Shown here: positions 11,869 through 22,279 of the stretch, piece after piece
Numbering within the stretch: the stretch's first letter is position 1
How the letters are laid out: the number at the start of each line of letters is the position of its first letter
Assembly (NCBI RefSeq): GCF_019923565.1
Contig: NZ_CP074435.1
Location: 95,089 to 159,088, forward strand
Direction: 5' to 3'
Source: Candidatus Schneideria nysicola
GTDB taxonomy: Bacteria > Pseudomonadota > Gammaproteobacteria > Enterobacterales > Enterobacteriaceae
Length of the DNA stretch: 64,000 nt
Translations under genes and position numbers: made by a program
Notes under the pieces: generated by a model
Told to the model about the DNA's origin: nothing
Seen by the model: the letters and a program-made list of their open reading frames with translations, nothing else
Databases searched by the model: none

Positions 11869-12825
11869 GTGTCTGATATAAAATTATTTGCTGGAAATGC
11901 TAGTATAAAACTAGCAAAAGATATTGCTCAACGTCTATATACCAATCTCAGCAAAGCTTCTGTTAGTCGTTTTAGTGATGGTGAAGTTAGCGTACAAATT
12001 AATGAAAATGTACGTGGTGGAGATATATTTATTATTCAATCTACTTGTGCTCCAACCAATGATAATCTTATGGAATTAATTGTAATGATTGATGCACTTC
12101 GCAGAGCTTCTGCGGGTCGTATTACTGCGGTAATGCCTTATTTTGGATACGCTAGACAAGATAGACGAGTACGTTCTGCTCGTGTACCTATTACAGCAAA
12201 AGTCGTTGCTGATTTCCTTTCACGTGTCGGGGTGGATCGTATCCTAACAGTAGATTTACATGCTGAACAAATTCAGGGATTTTTTGATGTGCCAGTAGAT
12301 AATGTATTTAGTAGTCCAATTTTATTGGATGATATGCTTAATCAAAATCTAAATAATCCCATTATTGTATCACCGGATATAGGTGGAGTCGTACGCGCTC
12401 GTGCTATTGCTAAAAGATTAAATGAAACGGATATGGCTATTATTGATAAAAGACGTCCTCGTATTAATACGACAGAGGTGATGCATGTAATAGGAGATGT
12501 AGCAAATCGTGATTGTATTTTAGTAGATGATATGATTGATACTGGAGAAACGTTATGTAAAGCTGCGGAAGCACTAAAAAATAGCGATGCTAAAAGAGTA
12601 TTTGCCTACGCCACTCACCCCATCTTTTCAGGAAAAGCTCATGAAAATATTAAAAATTCTATGATAGATGAAGTTATCGTTTGCGATACTATTCCATTAA
12701 ATATAGCCATTCAAGTCTTATCGAATGTACGTACTCTCACTTTATCTGGAATGTTAGCTGAAGCTATACGTCGTATAAGTAATGAAGAATCTATTTCCGC
12801 TATGTTCGAAAGTAATCAATTATAA
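11869..12825 (+). CDS. prs: Ribose-phosphate pyrophosphokinase (PRPP synthetase)
   Basis: Makes PRPP from ribose-5-phosphate and ATP for purine, pyrimidine, NAD, histidine and tryptophan synthesis. I use the GTG at 11869, giving 318 residues: it follows GAGG at proper spacing, aligns with the E. coli start, and E. coli prs also begins with GTG. An ATG frame opening at 11839 would overlap ispE. Similarity to E. coli is very high ([46 protein letters not shown]). In the ribose-5-phosphate loop the sequence is DDMIDTGET where DTGGT is expected; the changed residue is 227 (codon GAA at 12547). Confidence 0.97.
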   Translation: MSDIKLFAGNASIKLAKDIAQRLYTNLSKASVSRFSDGEVSVQINENVRGGDIFIIQSTCAPTNDNLMELIVMIDALRRASAGRITAVMPYFGYARQDRRVRSARVPITAKVVADFLSRVGVDRILTVDLHAEQIQGFFDVPVDNVFSSPILLDDMLNQNLNNPIIVSPDIGGVVRARAIAKRLNETDMAIIDKRRPRINTTEVMHVIGDVANRDCILVDDMIDTGETLCKAAEALKNSDAKRVFAYATHPIFSGKAHENIKNSMIDEVIVCDTIPLNIAIQVLSNVRTLTLSGMLAEAIRRISNEESISAMFESNQL

Positions 12826-12831
12826 ATAAAA

Positions 12832-12905
12832 CGCACCCGGGAGGATTCGAACCCCCGACCACCCGGTTCGTAGCCGAGTACTCTATCCAACTGAGCTACG
12901 GGTGC
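12832..12905 (-). tRNA. tRNA-Arg (anticodon ACG)
   Basis: A 74-base cloverleaf on the minus strand: acceptor stem GCACCCG / CGGGTGC, D-arm TAGCTCAGTTGGATAGAGT, anticodon loop CTACGAA with ACG, and T-loop GTTCGAATC. Nearly identical to E. coli tRNA-Arg(ACG). The discriminator is G, followed by TTTT, so CCA is not encoded. It sits 15 bases after tRNA-Ser in the order alaS, tRNA-Ser, tRNA-Arg, as in the E. coli alaS-csrA-serV-argV region. It converges on prs with a 6-base gap. Confidence 0.97.
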
Positions 12906-12920
12906 AAATTTATTTACTTA

Positions 12921-13011
12921 CGGTGAGGGAGGGATTCGAACCCTCGATACAATATTCAAATCATATACTCCCTTAGCAGGGGAGCGCTTTCAACCTCTCT
13001 GCCACCTCACC
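12921..13011 (-). tRNA. tRNA-Ser (anticodon GCT)
   Basis: A 91-base class II tRNA on the minus strand: acceptor GGTGAGG / CCTCACC, anticodon loop CTGCTAA with GCT, a long variable arm, and T-loop GTTCGAATC. It matches E. coli serV in sequence and in position downstream of alaS. The G discriminator is followed by TAAGTA, so CCA is not encoded. csrA, which stands between alaS and serV in E. coli, is absent: only 125 bases (13012-13136) separate the genes and I see no csrA remnant there. Confidence 0.96.
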
Positions 13012-13136
13012 CAAATTCTATCTATATTACCTTTTGTAAATTACAAGTCAAATATTTTTTGAATATTCATTACTGTTTTATTAGTTATTACTAATAGTTC
13101 AAATAATCGTGACATTATTAAATAAAAATATTAATT

Positions 13137-15791
13137 TTAATTCAAAATAGTCTGAAAGAAACTTTCTAATATACTTGGGAAAGTAGAAATATTTTTTCCT
13201 ATTCCTTGAGCAAAATTTTTATTTCCTCCCCCTTTTCCTTCTATTTTTTTTAATAAATATTGAATAATATTAAGAGCATTAATACGATTAGTTAAGTCAT
13301 TAGTTACACTCACAAATAAATGAATTTTATCATTGAGTATAGTACTTAATACAATGACAACAGATTGTAGTTTCTGTTTTAAAATATTGAGAATAATATG
13401 AAGTGTTTCCTTATCAATATTGTCTTCTAATTGACTAACTATGATAGGAATACCTTGAATTTTACGTAATTTATCAACTAATAATTCACTTTTTTGAGAA
13501 GCGTACTTTAATTTAAAAAATTTAATATCTTTTTCCAAGGAACAAACCTGTTTTTGTAAAGAAAAAATTTGTTCCATTATATTTTTATCACTACTCTTCA
13601 AAACAATATTAAGATTACTTATTAAACTACATTTATTCTGTATAGAATTCAAAGCTACTTCTCTAGTTATGGCTTCAATACGACGAGTATTAGCGGCTAT
13701 ACTATATTCGGCCGTAATATAAAACAGTCCAATTTCACTTGTATTCTTAGCATGAGTTCCTGCACATATTTCTTTTGAAAGAACACCAATATTTAATACT
13801 CGAACTTCGGATATTTGATAATATTTTTTTTCAAATGAAGAAGAAGATATAGCTCCTGTACTTTTTGCTCTATCTAAATCCATAATTTCAGTAGATATAG
13901 GCAAATTACTCCATATATGTTGGTTAAAAAGAAATTCTACTTGACGAATTTGTTCTCTTTCCATAGTATCACTATGATAAAAATCAAAACGTAAGTATTG
14001 ATCGGTTACTAATGATCCTTTTTGTTTAATATGCTTACCTAATACAATACGTAATATGGCATGTAGTAAGTGTGTTGCAGAATGATTCACAGAAGTACAA
14101 ATTCTTATGTTTTTATCTACGATAGCTTCAACTTGATCTCCTAATTTTAATATCCCTTTATTCATTTTACCAAAATGATAAAAAATATGACCATATTTTT
14201 TAGTGTCATATACATTAAAAATACCTATCTTTTTCTGAACTATTATTTTACCTTTATCTCCAATTTGTCCTCCAGATTCCGCATAAAATGGTGTTTGATC
14301 TAATAATACTATTGCTTCTTCACCTTCATTTAAAATTTGAACTAATTTATTGTCTTTAATTAAAGCTATAACTTGACCTTTTGTATGAATATGATCATAT
14401 CCTAAAAAAGAAGTGGGTTTATCCATTGATAAAAAGGCATATTTCGCATTTTTGACAAAATATAATTGCTGAGAACGTTGACGTTGTAATTCCATCTGAT
14501 AGTAAAATTCTTGTGTATTTACTTGTATATTCTTTTGATTACATATTTCTATAATCAAATCTAAAGGAAGACCATGAGTATCATAAAGATAAAACGCTCT
14601 TGCTCCACTCAGTATATTAGAATCTAATTTTTCCATTTCATGATTTAATAATATTAATCCGTTTTTAAGTGTATGATGAAAATTTTTTTCTTCATTATAA
14701 AGAATATCTTCTATTATATTCTGTTTCTGTGCTAAAGAATGAACAATTTCATGATCATCCATTAAATCAATTAATGGTTTAACGATTTTATAAAAAAAAA
14801 TGTTATTATTACCTAATAAATTTCCATATATAATAGCACGTCTAATAATACGTCTTAATATATATCCTCTTCCTTCATTAGAAGGAAAAAGACCATCAAA
14901 AATTAAAAATACACAAGATCTGATATGATCAGCAATTACATATAGAGATCTATTATGCAGATCACTAACATTTATAATTTTAGCGACTTCGATAATTAAT
15001 TGACGGAATAAATCTATTTCATAATTAGAATCAACATTTTGTAAGACTGAGGCAATCCGCTCTAAACCCATTCCTGTATCAACTGTAGGTTTAGGTAAAG
15101 AAATCATAGTTCCATCTAATTTTCTGTTAAACTGCATAAAGACAAGATTCCAAATTTCTATATAACGATCTCCACTTTCTTGATCTTCAGAACTGCCTGG
15201 TAAAGTTCCTAAAAGATGATCTCCACGATCATAAAAAATTTCAGAGGATGGACCACAAGGACCAGTATCTCCCATTTTCCAAAAATTATCCGAATGATAT
15301 AATTCTTTTTTATTACCTATTTGAATCACACGATTTTTAGGTAATCCTATATTATTAATCCAAATATTATAAGATTCTTTATCATAAGCGTATACGGTTA
15401 CCAATAAACGCTCTTTTGGAATATTAAACCAATCTGAACTGGTTAATAATTCCCAAGCCAACTCAATTGCTTTTTTTTTAAAGTAACTTCCAAAACTAAA
15501 ATTACCTAACATTTCAAAAAATGTATGATGTCGTGTTGTATATCCAACATTACTTAAATCATTATGTTTTCCACCTGCACGTACACAACGTTGAGCTGTC
15601 GCAACTTGTTGATAAGGAGGAGATTGTAACCCTAAAAATATCTCTTTAAATTGATTCATACCGGCATTAACTATTAAAACAGTTGGATCATTATCTGCAG
15701 GTATTAATGAACTACTTTTTAATATTGTATGATTTTTATTCTTGAAAAATTTAAGAAAAGTTTGACGAATTTCGGAAATATTATTCTTCAT
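13137..15791 (-). CDS. alaS: Alanyl-tRNA synthetase
   Basis: Class II synthetase with an editing domain; charges tRNA-Ala and clears mischarged Ser/Gly. Using the ATG at 15791 the protein is 884 residues (E. coli 876) and begins [11 protein letters not shown] as the family does. The open frame extends 33 codons further into recA but that stretch is unlike AlaS. Visible: catalytic [12 protein letters not shown] and [16 protein letters not shown], editing site HSATHLLHA and CAGTHA, coiled region and C-terminal GKGGG motif. It overlaps the recA stop by 11 bases; recX between them in E. coli is gone. The frame runs through a nine-A tract (15471-15479). Confidence 0.97.
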   Translation of the reverse strand: MKNNISEIRQTFLKFFKNKNHTILKSSSLIPADNDPTVLIVNAGMNQFKEIFLGLQSPPYQQVATAQRCVRAGGKHNDLSNVGYTTRHHTFFEMLGNFSFGSYFKKKAIELAWELLTSSDWFNIPKERLLVTVYAYDKESYNIWINNIGLPKNRVIQIGNKKELYHSDNFWKMGDTGPCGPSSEIFYDRGDHLLGTLPGSSEDQESGDRYIEIWNLVFMQFNRKLDGTMISLPKPTVDTGMGLERIASVLQNVDSNYEIDLFRQLIIEVAKIINVSDLHNRSLYVIADHIRSCVFLIFDGLFPSNEGRGYILRRIIRRAIIYGNLLGNNNIFFYKIVKPLIDLMDDHEIVHSLAQKQNIIEDILYNEEKNFHHTLKNGLILLNHEMEKLDSNILSGARAFYLYDTHGLPLDLIIEICNQKNIQVNTQEFYYQMELQRQRSQQLYFVKNAKYAFLSMDKPTSFLGYDHIHTKGQVIALIKDNKLVQILNEGEEAIVLLDQTPFYAESGGQIGDKGKIIVQKKIGIFNVYDTKKYGHIFYHFGKMNKGILKLGDQVEAIVDKNIRICTSVNHSATHLLHAILRIVLGKHIKQKGSLVTDQYLRFDFYHSDTMEREQIRQVEFLFNQHIWSNLPISTEIMDLDRAKSTGAISSSSFEKKYYQISEVRVLNIGVLSKEICAGTHAKNTSEIGLFYITAEYSIAANTRRIEAITREVALNSIQNKCSLISNLNIVLKSSDKNIMEQIFSLQKQVCSLEKDIKFFKLKYASQKSELLVDKLRKIQGIPIIVSQLEDNIDKETLHIILNILKQKLQSVVIVLSTILNDKIHLFVSVTNDLTNRINALNIIQYLLKKIEGKGGGNKNFAQGIGKNISTFPSILESFFQTILN

Positions 15792-16830
15792 TAATTTTAT
15801 TTTCTTTAAAAGGAAGATTTTCAACATCAGAAACTTTATTAAAAAGTATATGACGTAATTGATTTTTAATATCAGACGATAATTCCACATTTTTTTTTAA
15901 AAATTTACATACATTACTTCTTCCTTGTCCAATTTTATTACCATTATAGCTATACCATGTTCCAGATTTTTCAATTAAATTATATTTTACACCTAAATCG
16001 ACTAATTCTCCAATTACATTAATTCCTACATCATAGATAATTTGAAAATCTGCTTGTTTAAATGGGACGGCTACTTTATTTTTTACTACTCTGACACGTG
16101 TATCACTACCTATAACATTATCTCCTTCTTTTATTGATCCAAGACGTCGAATATCTAATCGAACCGATGCATAAAACTTCAAAGCATTCCCACCAGTCGT
16201 GGTTTCTGGATTTCCAAATATTACTCCAATTTTCATTCTTATTTGATTAATAAAAACTAAAAGAGTATTAGCATTTTTTAAATTTCCTGCTAATTTACGC
16301 ATAGCTTGACTCATCATACGTGCAGTCAATCCTATATGAGAATCTCCAATTTCACCTTCAATTTCTGCTTTAGGGGTTAAAGCCGCAACTGAATCTACAA
16401 TAATTACATCTACCGCTCCAGAACGGATTAATGTATCACAAATTTCTAATGCTTGTTCACCAGTATCAGGTTGAGAACAAAGTAAGTTATTAACATTTAC
16501 ACCTAATTTACTTGCATAGATTGGATCTAAAGCATGCTCAGCATCAATAAAAGCGCATATTTTTCCATCATTTTGAGCAGTTGCAACTACTTGAAGAGCT
16601 AAAGTAGTTTTTCCAGATGATTCTGGTCCATAAATTTCTACAATACGACCCATAGGAAGTCCACCAATTCCGAGAGCAAAATCAAGAGATAAAGATCCAG
16701 TAGAAATTGCTTCAATATCCATGGAACGATCTTCACCTAATCGCATAATAGAACCTTTACCAAATTGTTTCTCAATTTGATTTAATGCAACTGCTAGTGC
16801 TCTTTGCTTACTTTCATCATCAATTAACAA
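15781..16830 (-). CDS. recA: Recombinase RecA
   Basis: DNA strand-exchange ATPase for recombinational repair. Walker [10 protein letters not shown] starts at about residue 68, and [34 protein letters not shown] and the [18 protein letters not shown] loop are intact. I choose the TTG at 16830: it stands 7 bases after GAGGAG and aligns ([11 protein letters not shown]) with the E. coli start. An earlier in-frame TTG at 16845 is itself inside that ribosome site. Length 349 (E. coli 353). No LexA-type CTGT-N8-ACAG box occurs in 16831-16946, so SOS control is probably lost. Confidence 0.96.
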   Translation of the reverse strand: MLIDDESKQRALAVALNQIEKQFGKGSIMRLGEDRSMDIEAISTGSLSLDFALGIGGLPMGRIVEIYGPESSGKTTLALQVVATAQNDGKICAFIDAEHALDPIYASKLGVNVNNLLCSQPDTGEQALEICDTLIRSGAVDVIIVDSVAALTPKAEIEGEIGDSHIGLTARMMSQAMRKLAGNLKNANTLLVFINQIRMKIGVIFGNPETTTGGNALKFYASVRLDIRRLGSIKEGDNVIGSDTRVRVVKNKVAVPFKQADFQIIYDVGINVIGELVDLGVKYNLIEKSGTWYSYNGNKIGQGRSNVCKFLKKNVELSSDIKNQLRHILFNKVSDVENLPFKENKINEE

Positions 16831-16946
16831 ATTTTCACTCCTCAATATTTCTCGAAATATAATATAATTCGCTTATTCTCATAAAAATTCTTCTTTATCT
16901 AAAAAGATTTATAATAATAGTATATGATATATTATTAATATTAATC

Positions 16947-18461
16947 ATGATAAATAAAGAGAATAATATTCTTATAAATTTTGATTCTAATCAATATTTT
17001 TCACATCTTCATAAAGTTATTATGAAAATAAATATATTATCTACTCAATCTATTCAACATTTACTTTTAAAAAAAATTCTTTCTATTATATCAGAATATA
17101 ATCAATTTTTATTGGCATATAGTGGTGGATTAGATTCGACGGTACTTTTAGATATTTTATCTAAAATAAAAATTAAAAAATTTTTTCAATTAAGAGCCGT
17201 ATATATTAATCATAAAATCAATCCATCTTCAGATGATTGGAGTTTACATTGTAAAGAACAATGTGAATATCGTGATATCCCTTTCAAAAATATTTCTATT
17301 AATATCAAGCAGAATATGACAAAAAATATTGATGAAGCTATTTTACGTTCTGCACGATATAATGCACTATCTTCTGATTTACAATTAAGAGAAGTATTAT
17401 TAACAGCACATCATCAAAATGATCAAGCAGAAACATTAATGTTAGCATTAAAGAGAGGAAGTGGACCAACTGGATTATCAGCAATGGCAACTAATAATCA
17501 ACTCTATAATCATCGTATTTTACGACCTCTTTTATATTGTAAAAAGAAAGATATAATAAAATATGCAAAACAATTTAAGCTGAAATGGATTAATGATGAT
17601 AGTAATATGAATACTCGATTTGATCGAAATTTTTTAAGATTGAATGTTTTTCCACTATTAGAAAATCGATGGCCTAATTTTATTACTACAGTTAGCCGTA
17701 GTGCTCAATTATGTCGTGAACAAGAAGAATTATTAGATGAACTACTAGCAGAAACACTGACTACACTAACAAAAAATGGATCTTTATATATTCAGCCTTT
17801 ATATACAATGAGTGTTCCTCGTAGAAAATATATACTCCGTCATTGGATAGCTAAGTATGGGAATATATTCCCTTCTAGTAAGCAATTAGAGATTCTTTGG
17901 AAAGAAGTTATTCTTAGCAGATGTGACGCCAAGCCAGTTATTTCTTTGGGTAGTAAAAAAATTAAGAAAGAAATAAGAAGATTTCGAAATTATTTATATT
18001 TATTATCTACCAAAAATAAAATTTCTCAAGAATTAATATCTTGGAATAATAAGAGCTGTTATTGCTTTTTACCAGATAATATTGGGATATTATTTCATAT
18101 GCCAATAAACAATTTCGAATCTATCCAACCGAAAGAAAAAAAATCTATTTTTCCATTATGTTCGGTTTCACCATTAGAAAGTATAGTACGTGCACCTAAA
18201 ATAAATGAAAATATTTTTATTCGTTTTGGAACCGTTCAAGGGTTACTAAAAATTTTTGGAAGAAAACATCGATGCTATTTAAAAAAAATTTGGAAAGAAT
18301 TTAATATTCCTCCATGGGAACGTCCACGCATTCCATTACTATTTTATAATAACTCTTTTATTGCTGCTATTGGAATATTTACAATAAATGACGAAGAATT
18401 TTTAGATAAACAATCTTCTAAATGGAGATTCTATTGGATTAGAAATCACTATAATTCATAG
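16947..18461 (+). CDS. tilS: tRNA(Ile)-lysidine synthase
   Basis: Converts C34 of tRNA-Ile(CAU) to lysidine so that it reads AUA, a common codon in AT-rich genomes. The N-type ATP pyrophosphatase loop SGGLDSTVLL is near residues 59-68. LTAHHQNDQAETLMLALKRGSGPTGLSAM and RNFLRLNVFPLLENRWPNF match E. coli TilS, and the C-terminal domain with KKIWKEFNIPPWERPRIPLLFY is present. At 504 residues it is longer than E. coli (432), partly at the N-terminus; ATG codon 26 (17022) is another possible start and neither has a clear ribosome site. It converges with waaC, the two coding ends overlapping by 13 bases. Confidence 0.94.
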   Translation: MINKENNILINFDSNQYFSHLHKVIMKINILSTQSIQHLLLKKILSIISEYNQFLLAYSGGLDSTVLLDILSKIKIKKFFQLRAVYINHKINPSSDDWSLHCKEQCEYRDIPFKNISINIKQNMTKNIDEAILRSARYNALSSDLQLREVLLTAHHQNDQAETLMLALKRGSGPTGLSAMATNNQLYNHRILRPLLYCKKKDIIKYAKQFKLKWINDDSNMNTRFDRNFLRLNVFPLLENRWPNFITTVSRSAQLCREQEELLDELLAETLTTLTKNGSLYIQPLYTMSVPRRKYILRHWIAKYGNIFPSSKQLEILWKEVILSRCDAKPVISLGSKKIKKEIRRFRNYLYLLSTKNKISQELISWNNKSCYCFLPDNIGILFHMPINNFESIQPKEKKSIFPLCSVSPLESIVRAPKINENIFIRFGTVQGLLKIFGRKHRCYLKKIWKEFNIPPWERPRIPLLFYNNSFIAAIGIFTINDEEFLDKQSSKWRFYWIRNHYNS

Positions 18462-19414
18462 ATTTTATTCAATATTTTCCAAACATATTCCACTTTTATA
18501 TTTTCCATTTTTTTATCTTTTGCACATAAAAACCATTGATTTTTTCCATATCCTCCTATTAATGTTGGATCTGTTGGACCATAAAGTGTTAAATTTGGAC
18601 GATTTAATGCTGCAGCTAAATGACTAAGACCCGTATCAACAGATACCAAAGCTTTAGCACCAACTATTTCATAAGCCAACTGCTTTAATGTTAAATAAGG
18701 AAGTACTATTACATGTTTAAATCTCTCTGCTAAACGAGAAGCTCTATAATATTCTTTGTTATTCCCCCATGGTAATTTAATCAAATAATTAAGATGTATC
18801 CCTACAAAATTAATTAATTTACGCCAATAATATTCAGGCCAAAGTTTTTTTTTATGAGTTGTGGCATGTATAAAAATAAAATAAGGTTTATTACTGATTT
18901 TTACATTTGAAAATTGATTAAGAATCGCATATTCTCCTTTTTTATTGGGTAAAAAATAATTTAGACTATATGCAAAAAGTTGACGAATACGTTCTACAGC
19001 ATGTTGATTTTTTTTTATATAATAACATTTGTCATAAAAAAAAATAGAAAGAGGTTCTCTTACACTATAAAAATCCATTCCATGTTTTTCTCCTTTAATA
19101 AAACTGGTAAGAATAGCACTCTTTATTAAACCTTGCGCATCTATAATGACATCATAATAATTTTTTTTTATCAAATTTTTAAAAATAAAAAATTCTTTAT
19201 AACTAGCTAATATATTGATATTTTTACACCATTTTCGCATATTAATAGGTATAATTTTAGAAATTATTGGATGCCAAGTAGGAATAATAGAAAAATCTTT
19301 TTCAATAATCCAATCAAATTGAATATCAGAACAAGCTTGTTGTGCATCTGTTAAGGCAGGTAAGGTATGAATAATATCACCCATAGAAGAAAGTTTAATA
19401 ATAAGTACTCGCAT
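18449..19414 (-). CDS. waaC: LPS heptosyltransferase I
   Basis: Adds the first L-glycero-D-manno-heptose to KDO2-lipid A on the cytoplasmic face of the inner membrane. The start MRVLIIKLSSMGDIIHTLPALTDAQQ and motifs VIDAQGLIKSA, FIHATTHKKKLWPE, SVDTGLSHLAAALNRPN and YGPTDPTLIGGYGKNQ match E. coli WaaC (GT9 family); length 321 (E. coli 319). With kdsA, kdsB and lpxC it implies at least a lipid A-KDO-heptose LPS. The other core genes next to it in E. coli are absent. It carries a nine-base A tract (19161-19169). Its 3' end overlaps tilS by 13 bases on the opposite strand. Confidence 0.95.
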   Translation of the reverse strand: MRVLIIKLSSMGDIIHTLPALTDAQQACSDIQFDWIIEKDFSIIPTWHPIISKIIPINMRKWCKNINILASYKEFFIFKNLIKKNYYDVIIDAQGLIKSAILTSFIKGEKHGMDFYSVREPLSIFFYDKCYYIKKNQHAVERIRQLFAYSLNYFLPNKKGEYAILNQFSNVKISNKPYFIFIHATTHKKKLWPEYYWRKLINFVGIHLNYLIKLPWGNNKEYYRASRLAERFKHVIVLPYLTLKQLAYEIVGAKALVSVDTGLSHLAAALNRPNLTLYGPTDPTLIGGYGKNQWFLCAKDKKMENIKVEYVWKILNKIYEL

Positions 19415-19641
19415 AATTTATCAATTTTAATTAAAATCTATTATTATCTATCTATAGAATAGAATGCTATATTCATAATTTAAAAATGAGATACTTTACT
19501 TATTTCGATAAATAATTTATAATTTTATTATAATATTTTAATTATTATCTAAAATATTAATTTTTTAATATAAAATCTAATTCTTTAGAATATTCAATCT
19601 ATTTATATTAGAAATTAGAAAAACTATTAGGAAATAGTAGT

Positions 19642-19974
19642 ATGTCGACACAACCGGTAGATATTCAAATATTTGGTCGTACATTAAGAGTAAATTGTCC
19701 TAAAGAAAAAAAAGATGAACTACACCAAGCAGCAAAAGATCTTACTCAACGTATACAAGAGCTAAAGCTTAAAACAAAAGTAACGAATATAGAACAACTA
19801 ATATTTATTGCAGCGCTAAATATTTCTAATGAGTTAACACAAGAAAAGTTAAAAATAAAAGAATATACCGCTAATATAGAACAACGTGTCCGTTTGCTAC
19901 AACATACAATTGATCAAACATTTATTGAACAAAATTATACAGTCGAATATACTCCTACTAAATCATTAGATTAA
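19642..19974 (+). CDS. zapA: Cell division protein ZapA
   Basis: Small cytoplasmic protein that cross-links FtsZ filaments in the Z-ring. 110 residues (E. coli 109). [22 protein letters not shown] matches the family N-terminus, and a coiled coil fills roughly residues 70-105. A GGAAATAGT stretch lies just before the ATG. In E. coli the order is zapA-ssrS-fau; here only 35 bases separate zapA and fau, so the 6S RNA gene is missing at this site. The 227-base AT-rich spacer upstream (19415-19641) shows nothing else I can support. Confidence 0.93.
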   Translation: MSTQPVDIQIFGRTLRVNCPKEKKDELHQAAKDLTQRIQELKLKTKVTNIEQLIFIAALNISNELTQEKLKIKEYTANIEQRVRLLQHTIDQTFIEQNYTVEYTPTKSLD

Positions 19975-20009
19975 ATATTGTCTATATCACTCTCTGTATT
20001 ATTTCTATA

Positions 20010-20624
20010 ATGATTCATAAATCTCTTATGAAAGATAAGATACGTAAAAAAATTATGGCACATCGTTCTACTATAACATATGAAGAAAAATATTATGCTG
20101 CTGTTAATATAGTAAAAAAAATTGTTGAGGATAAACGTTTAGAATCCGCCAAAAATTTCTCCATATTTTTTTCTTATAAAAGTGAATTAAATACATATAA
20201 ATTAATTCAATATTTTTGGAAAAATAATAAAAAAGTTTATCTTCCGGTATTACATCCTTTTACAGAGAATCATCTTATTTTTTTAGAATATACTATCTTT
20301 ACAACACTTATTAAGAATAAATATAACGTTTATGAACCTCAGCTAAATGTTAGAAAAATAATACCATTAGAAAAATTAGATGTCATTTTTATTCCTTTAG
20401 TAGCTTTTAATAGTCAAGGATATCGAATTGGGATGGGTGGAGGTTTCTATGATCGCATTCTATATTGGAAATATAAAAAGAATATGAAAATGCTTCCAAT
20501 TGGATTAGCTTATGATTTTCAACTGATTGAAAAATCAGATTTTCCTATTGAGGATTGGGATATCCCTTTACCAGAAATTATTACACCGTCTCATCATTGG
20601 ATTTTTAACAAAATCCATAAATGA
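20010..20624 (+). CDS. fau: 5-formyltetrahydrofolate cyclo-ligase
   Basis: Converts 5-formyl-THF to 5,10-methenyl-THF with ATP, recycling folate. 204 residues (E. coli YgfA 182). The conserved LDVIFIPLVAFNSQGYRIGMGGGFYDRIL block is at about 125-155, with an IEDWDIPLPEIITPS end. Alternative ATGs at residues 7 and 16 mean the N-terminus may be shorter. Folate work continues in folB at 24.0 kb. Confidence 0.92.
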   Translation: MIHKSLMKDKIRKKIMAHRSTITYEEKYYAAVNIVKKIVEDKRLESAKNFSIFFSYKSELNTYKLIQYFWKNNKKVYLPVLHPFTENHLIFLEYTIFTTLIKNKYNVYEPQLNVRKIIPLEKLDVIFIPLVAFNSQGYRIGMGGGFYDRILYWKYKKNMKMLPIGLAYDFQLIEKSDFPIEDWDIPLPEIITPSHHWIFNKIHK

Positions 20625-20727
20625 ATAAAGAATTCATTATCAAACTAAATATCAAACGAAAATAGCTTCTTAATTTAGATATTTTAAAAGATTTTCATTA
20701 TAGATAGTCATTTGGGAGAGATATAAA

Positions 20728-22248
20728 TTGGAAATTAAAGATTTAATCGTGATAGGTGGAGGAATTAATGGAGTTGGTATTGCAGCAGATGCTGCTGGAC
20801 GTGGATTGTCTGTGGTATTACTTGAAGCACAAGATCTCGCATCTGCTACGTCTTCTGCAAGTTCCAAACTTATTCATGGAGGATTACGTTATCTTGAAAA
20901 TTATGAATTTCGTTTAGTAAGGGAAGCATTAGCTGAAAGAGAAATTTTACTCAAAATGGCTCCACATATTATTAGTCCAATGAGATTTTGTCTACCACAT
21001 CGTCCTCATTTACGTCCTGCATGGTTAATTAGAATGGGTTTATTTATTTATGATCATCTAGTGAAACGTACTAGTTTACCTGCAAGTAATCAGTGTTTTT
21101 TCAATCAAGATTCTTCTATATTAAAACCAGATATTACTAAAGGATTTCAATATTCGGATTGTTGGGTAGATGATGCTCGTTTAGTTATTATTAATGCTCA
21201 AGAAATAGTAAAAAAAGGTGGAGAAGTCAAGACACGTATGCAAGTCATTCATGCCAAACGTCATGAATCATATTGGATAATCAAAGCTAAAAATATATTA
21301 AATGGAGAGATTTATACTTTGCATAGTAAAGGACTCGTTAATGCTGCCGGTCCATGGGTAAAAGAATTAATTGATAACAATATTGAAGAGAATCTGGAAG
21401 AGACTCAAAATTCATTAAAATATAATGTTCGTCTTATAAAAGGGAGTCATATTGTTGTCCCTCGCACACATACGCTACCTTTAGCTTTTATTCTTCAAAA
21501 TGAAGATAAACGTATCATATTTGTTATCCCATGGATGAACCAATTTTCTATAATAGGTACTACTGATATAGAATATTTGGATGATCCAAGAAAAGTCACT
21601 ATTGATGATAATGAAATTGAGTATTTATTGAATATTTATAATTCTTACTTTAAAAAACCTTTAAACAGAAAAAACATAATATGGCATTATTCTGGAGTAC
21701 GTTCCCTATATGATGATCAATCTAAAACAGCACAAAAAATAACCAGAGATTATATTTTATCTGTAAGTGATAAACAAGGCCGTCTTCCTTTATTGTCCGT
21801 ATTAGGGGGAAAAATTACTACATATCGTAAACTAGCAGAACATGCAATGAATAAATTAATGAAATATTATCCTCATGCTAAAGGAGCTTGGACAAGTCAT
21901 ATAATTCTATCAGGTGGTAATATAGAAAATATGGATAATTATTTAGAACATATAAAACATATGTTTCCTTTTCTTTCAGAAGAATTAGCGAAACGATATA
22001 TATATACTTATGGTACCTGTACTGAAGATTTATTAAATGGGATCCATACAATTCAAAATTTAGGTGAACACTTTGGTCATGGTCTACACGAAGTAGAATT
22101 AAATTATTTAATAAAAAAAGAATGGGCAATGGAATTAGATGATATTATTTGGAGAAGAACCAAATTAGGTATGTGGTTAAACAAAGATCAAAAAAATAGA
22201 ATTAGTAAATGGCTTCTAGCCAATACTTCTCATAAAGAAGAAAAATAA
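20728..22248 (+). CDS. glpD: Aerobic glycerol-3-phosphate dehydrogenase
   Basis: FAD-linked, membrane-associated enzyme that oxidises glycerol-3-phosphate to DHAP and passes electrons to quinone. The start is TTG at 20728, preceded by GGGAGAG at suitable distance; METKDLIVIGGGING of E. coli corresponds to MEIKDLIVIGGGING here. FAD motif GGGING is at 10-15, and SASSKLIHGGLRYLE, GFQYSDCWVDDARL and LLSVLGGKITTYRKLAEHA are intact. 506 residues (E. coli 501). No glpK or glpF neighbour is present, so the source of substrate is unknown from this window. Confidence 0.96.
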   Translation: MEIKDLIVIGGGINGVGIAADAAGRGLSVVLLEAQDLASATSSASSKLIHGGLRYLENYEFRLVREALAEREILLKMAPHIISPMRFCLPHRPHLRPAWLIRMGLFIYDHLVKRTSLPASNQCFFNQDSSILKPDITKGFQYSDCWVDDARLVIINAQEIVKKGGEVKTRMQVIHAKRHESYWIIKAKNILNGEIYTLHSKGLVNAAGPWVKELIDNNIEENLEETQNSLKYNVRLIKGSHIVVPRTHTLPLAFILQNEDKRIIFVIPWMNQFSIIGTTDIEYLDDPRKVTIDDNEIEYLLNIYNSYFKKPLNRKNIIWHYSGVRSLYDDQSKTAQKITRDYILSVSDKQGRLPLLSVLGGKITTYRKLAEHAMNKLMKYYPHAKGAWTSHIILSGGNIENMDNYLEHIKHMFPFLSEELAKRYIYTYGTCTEDLLNGIHTIQNLGEHFGHGLHEVELNYLIKKEWAMELDDIIWRRTKLGMWLNKDQKNRISKWLLANTSHKEEK

Positions 22249-22279
22249 ATAAAGATATTCATTCTATCGAAATAAATTC

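Noticed and set aside
15792..15890. The 33-codon N-terminal extension of alaS
   Set aside because: It lies within recA coding sequence, is Lys/Ile/Leu-rich and unlike any AlaS; the ATG at 15791 fits the family.
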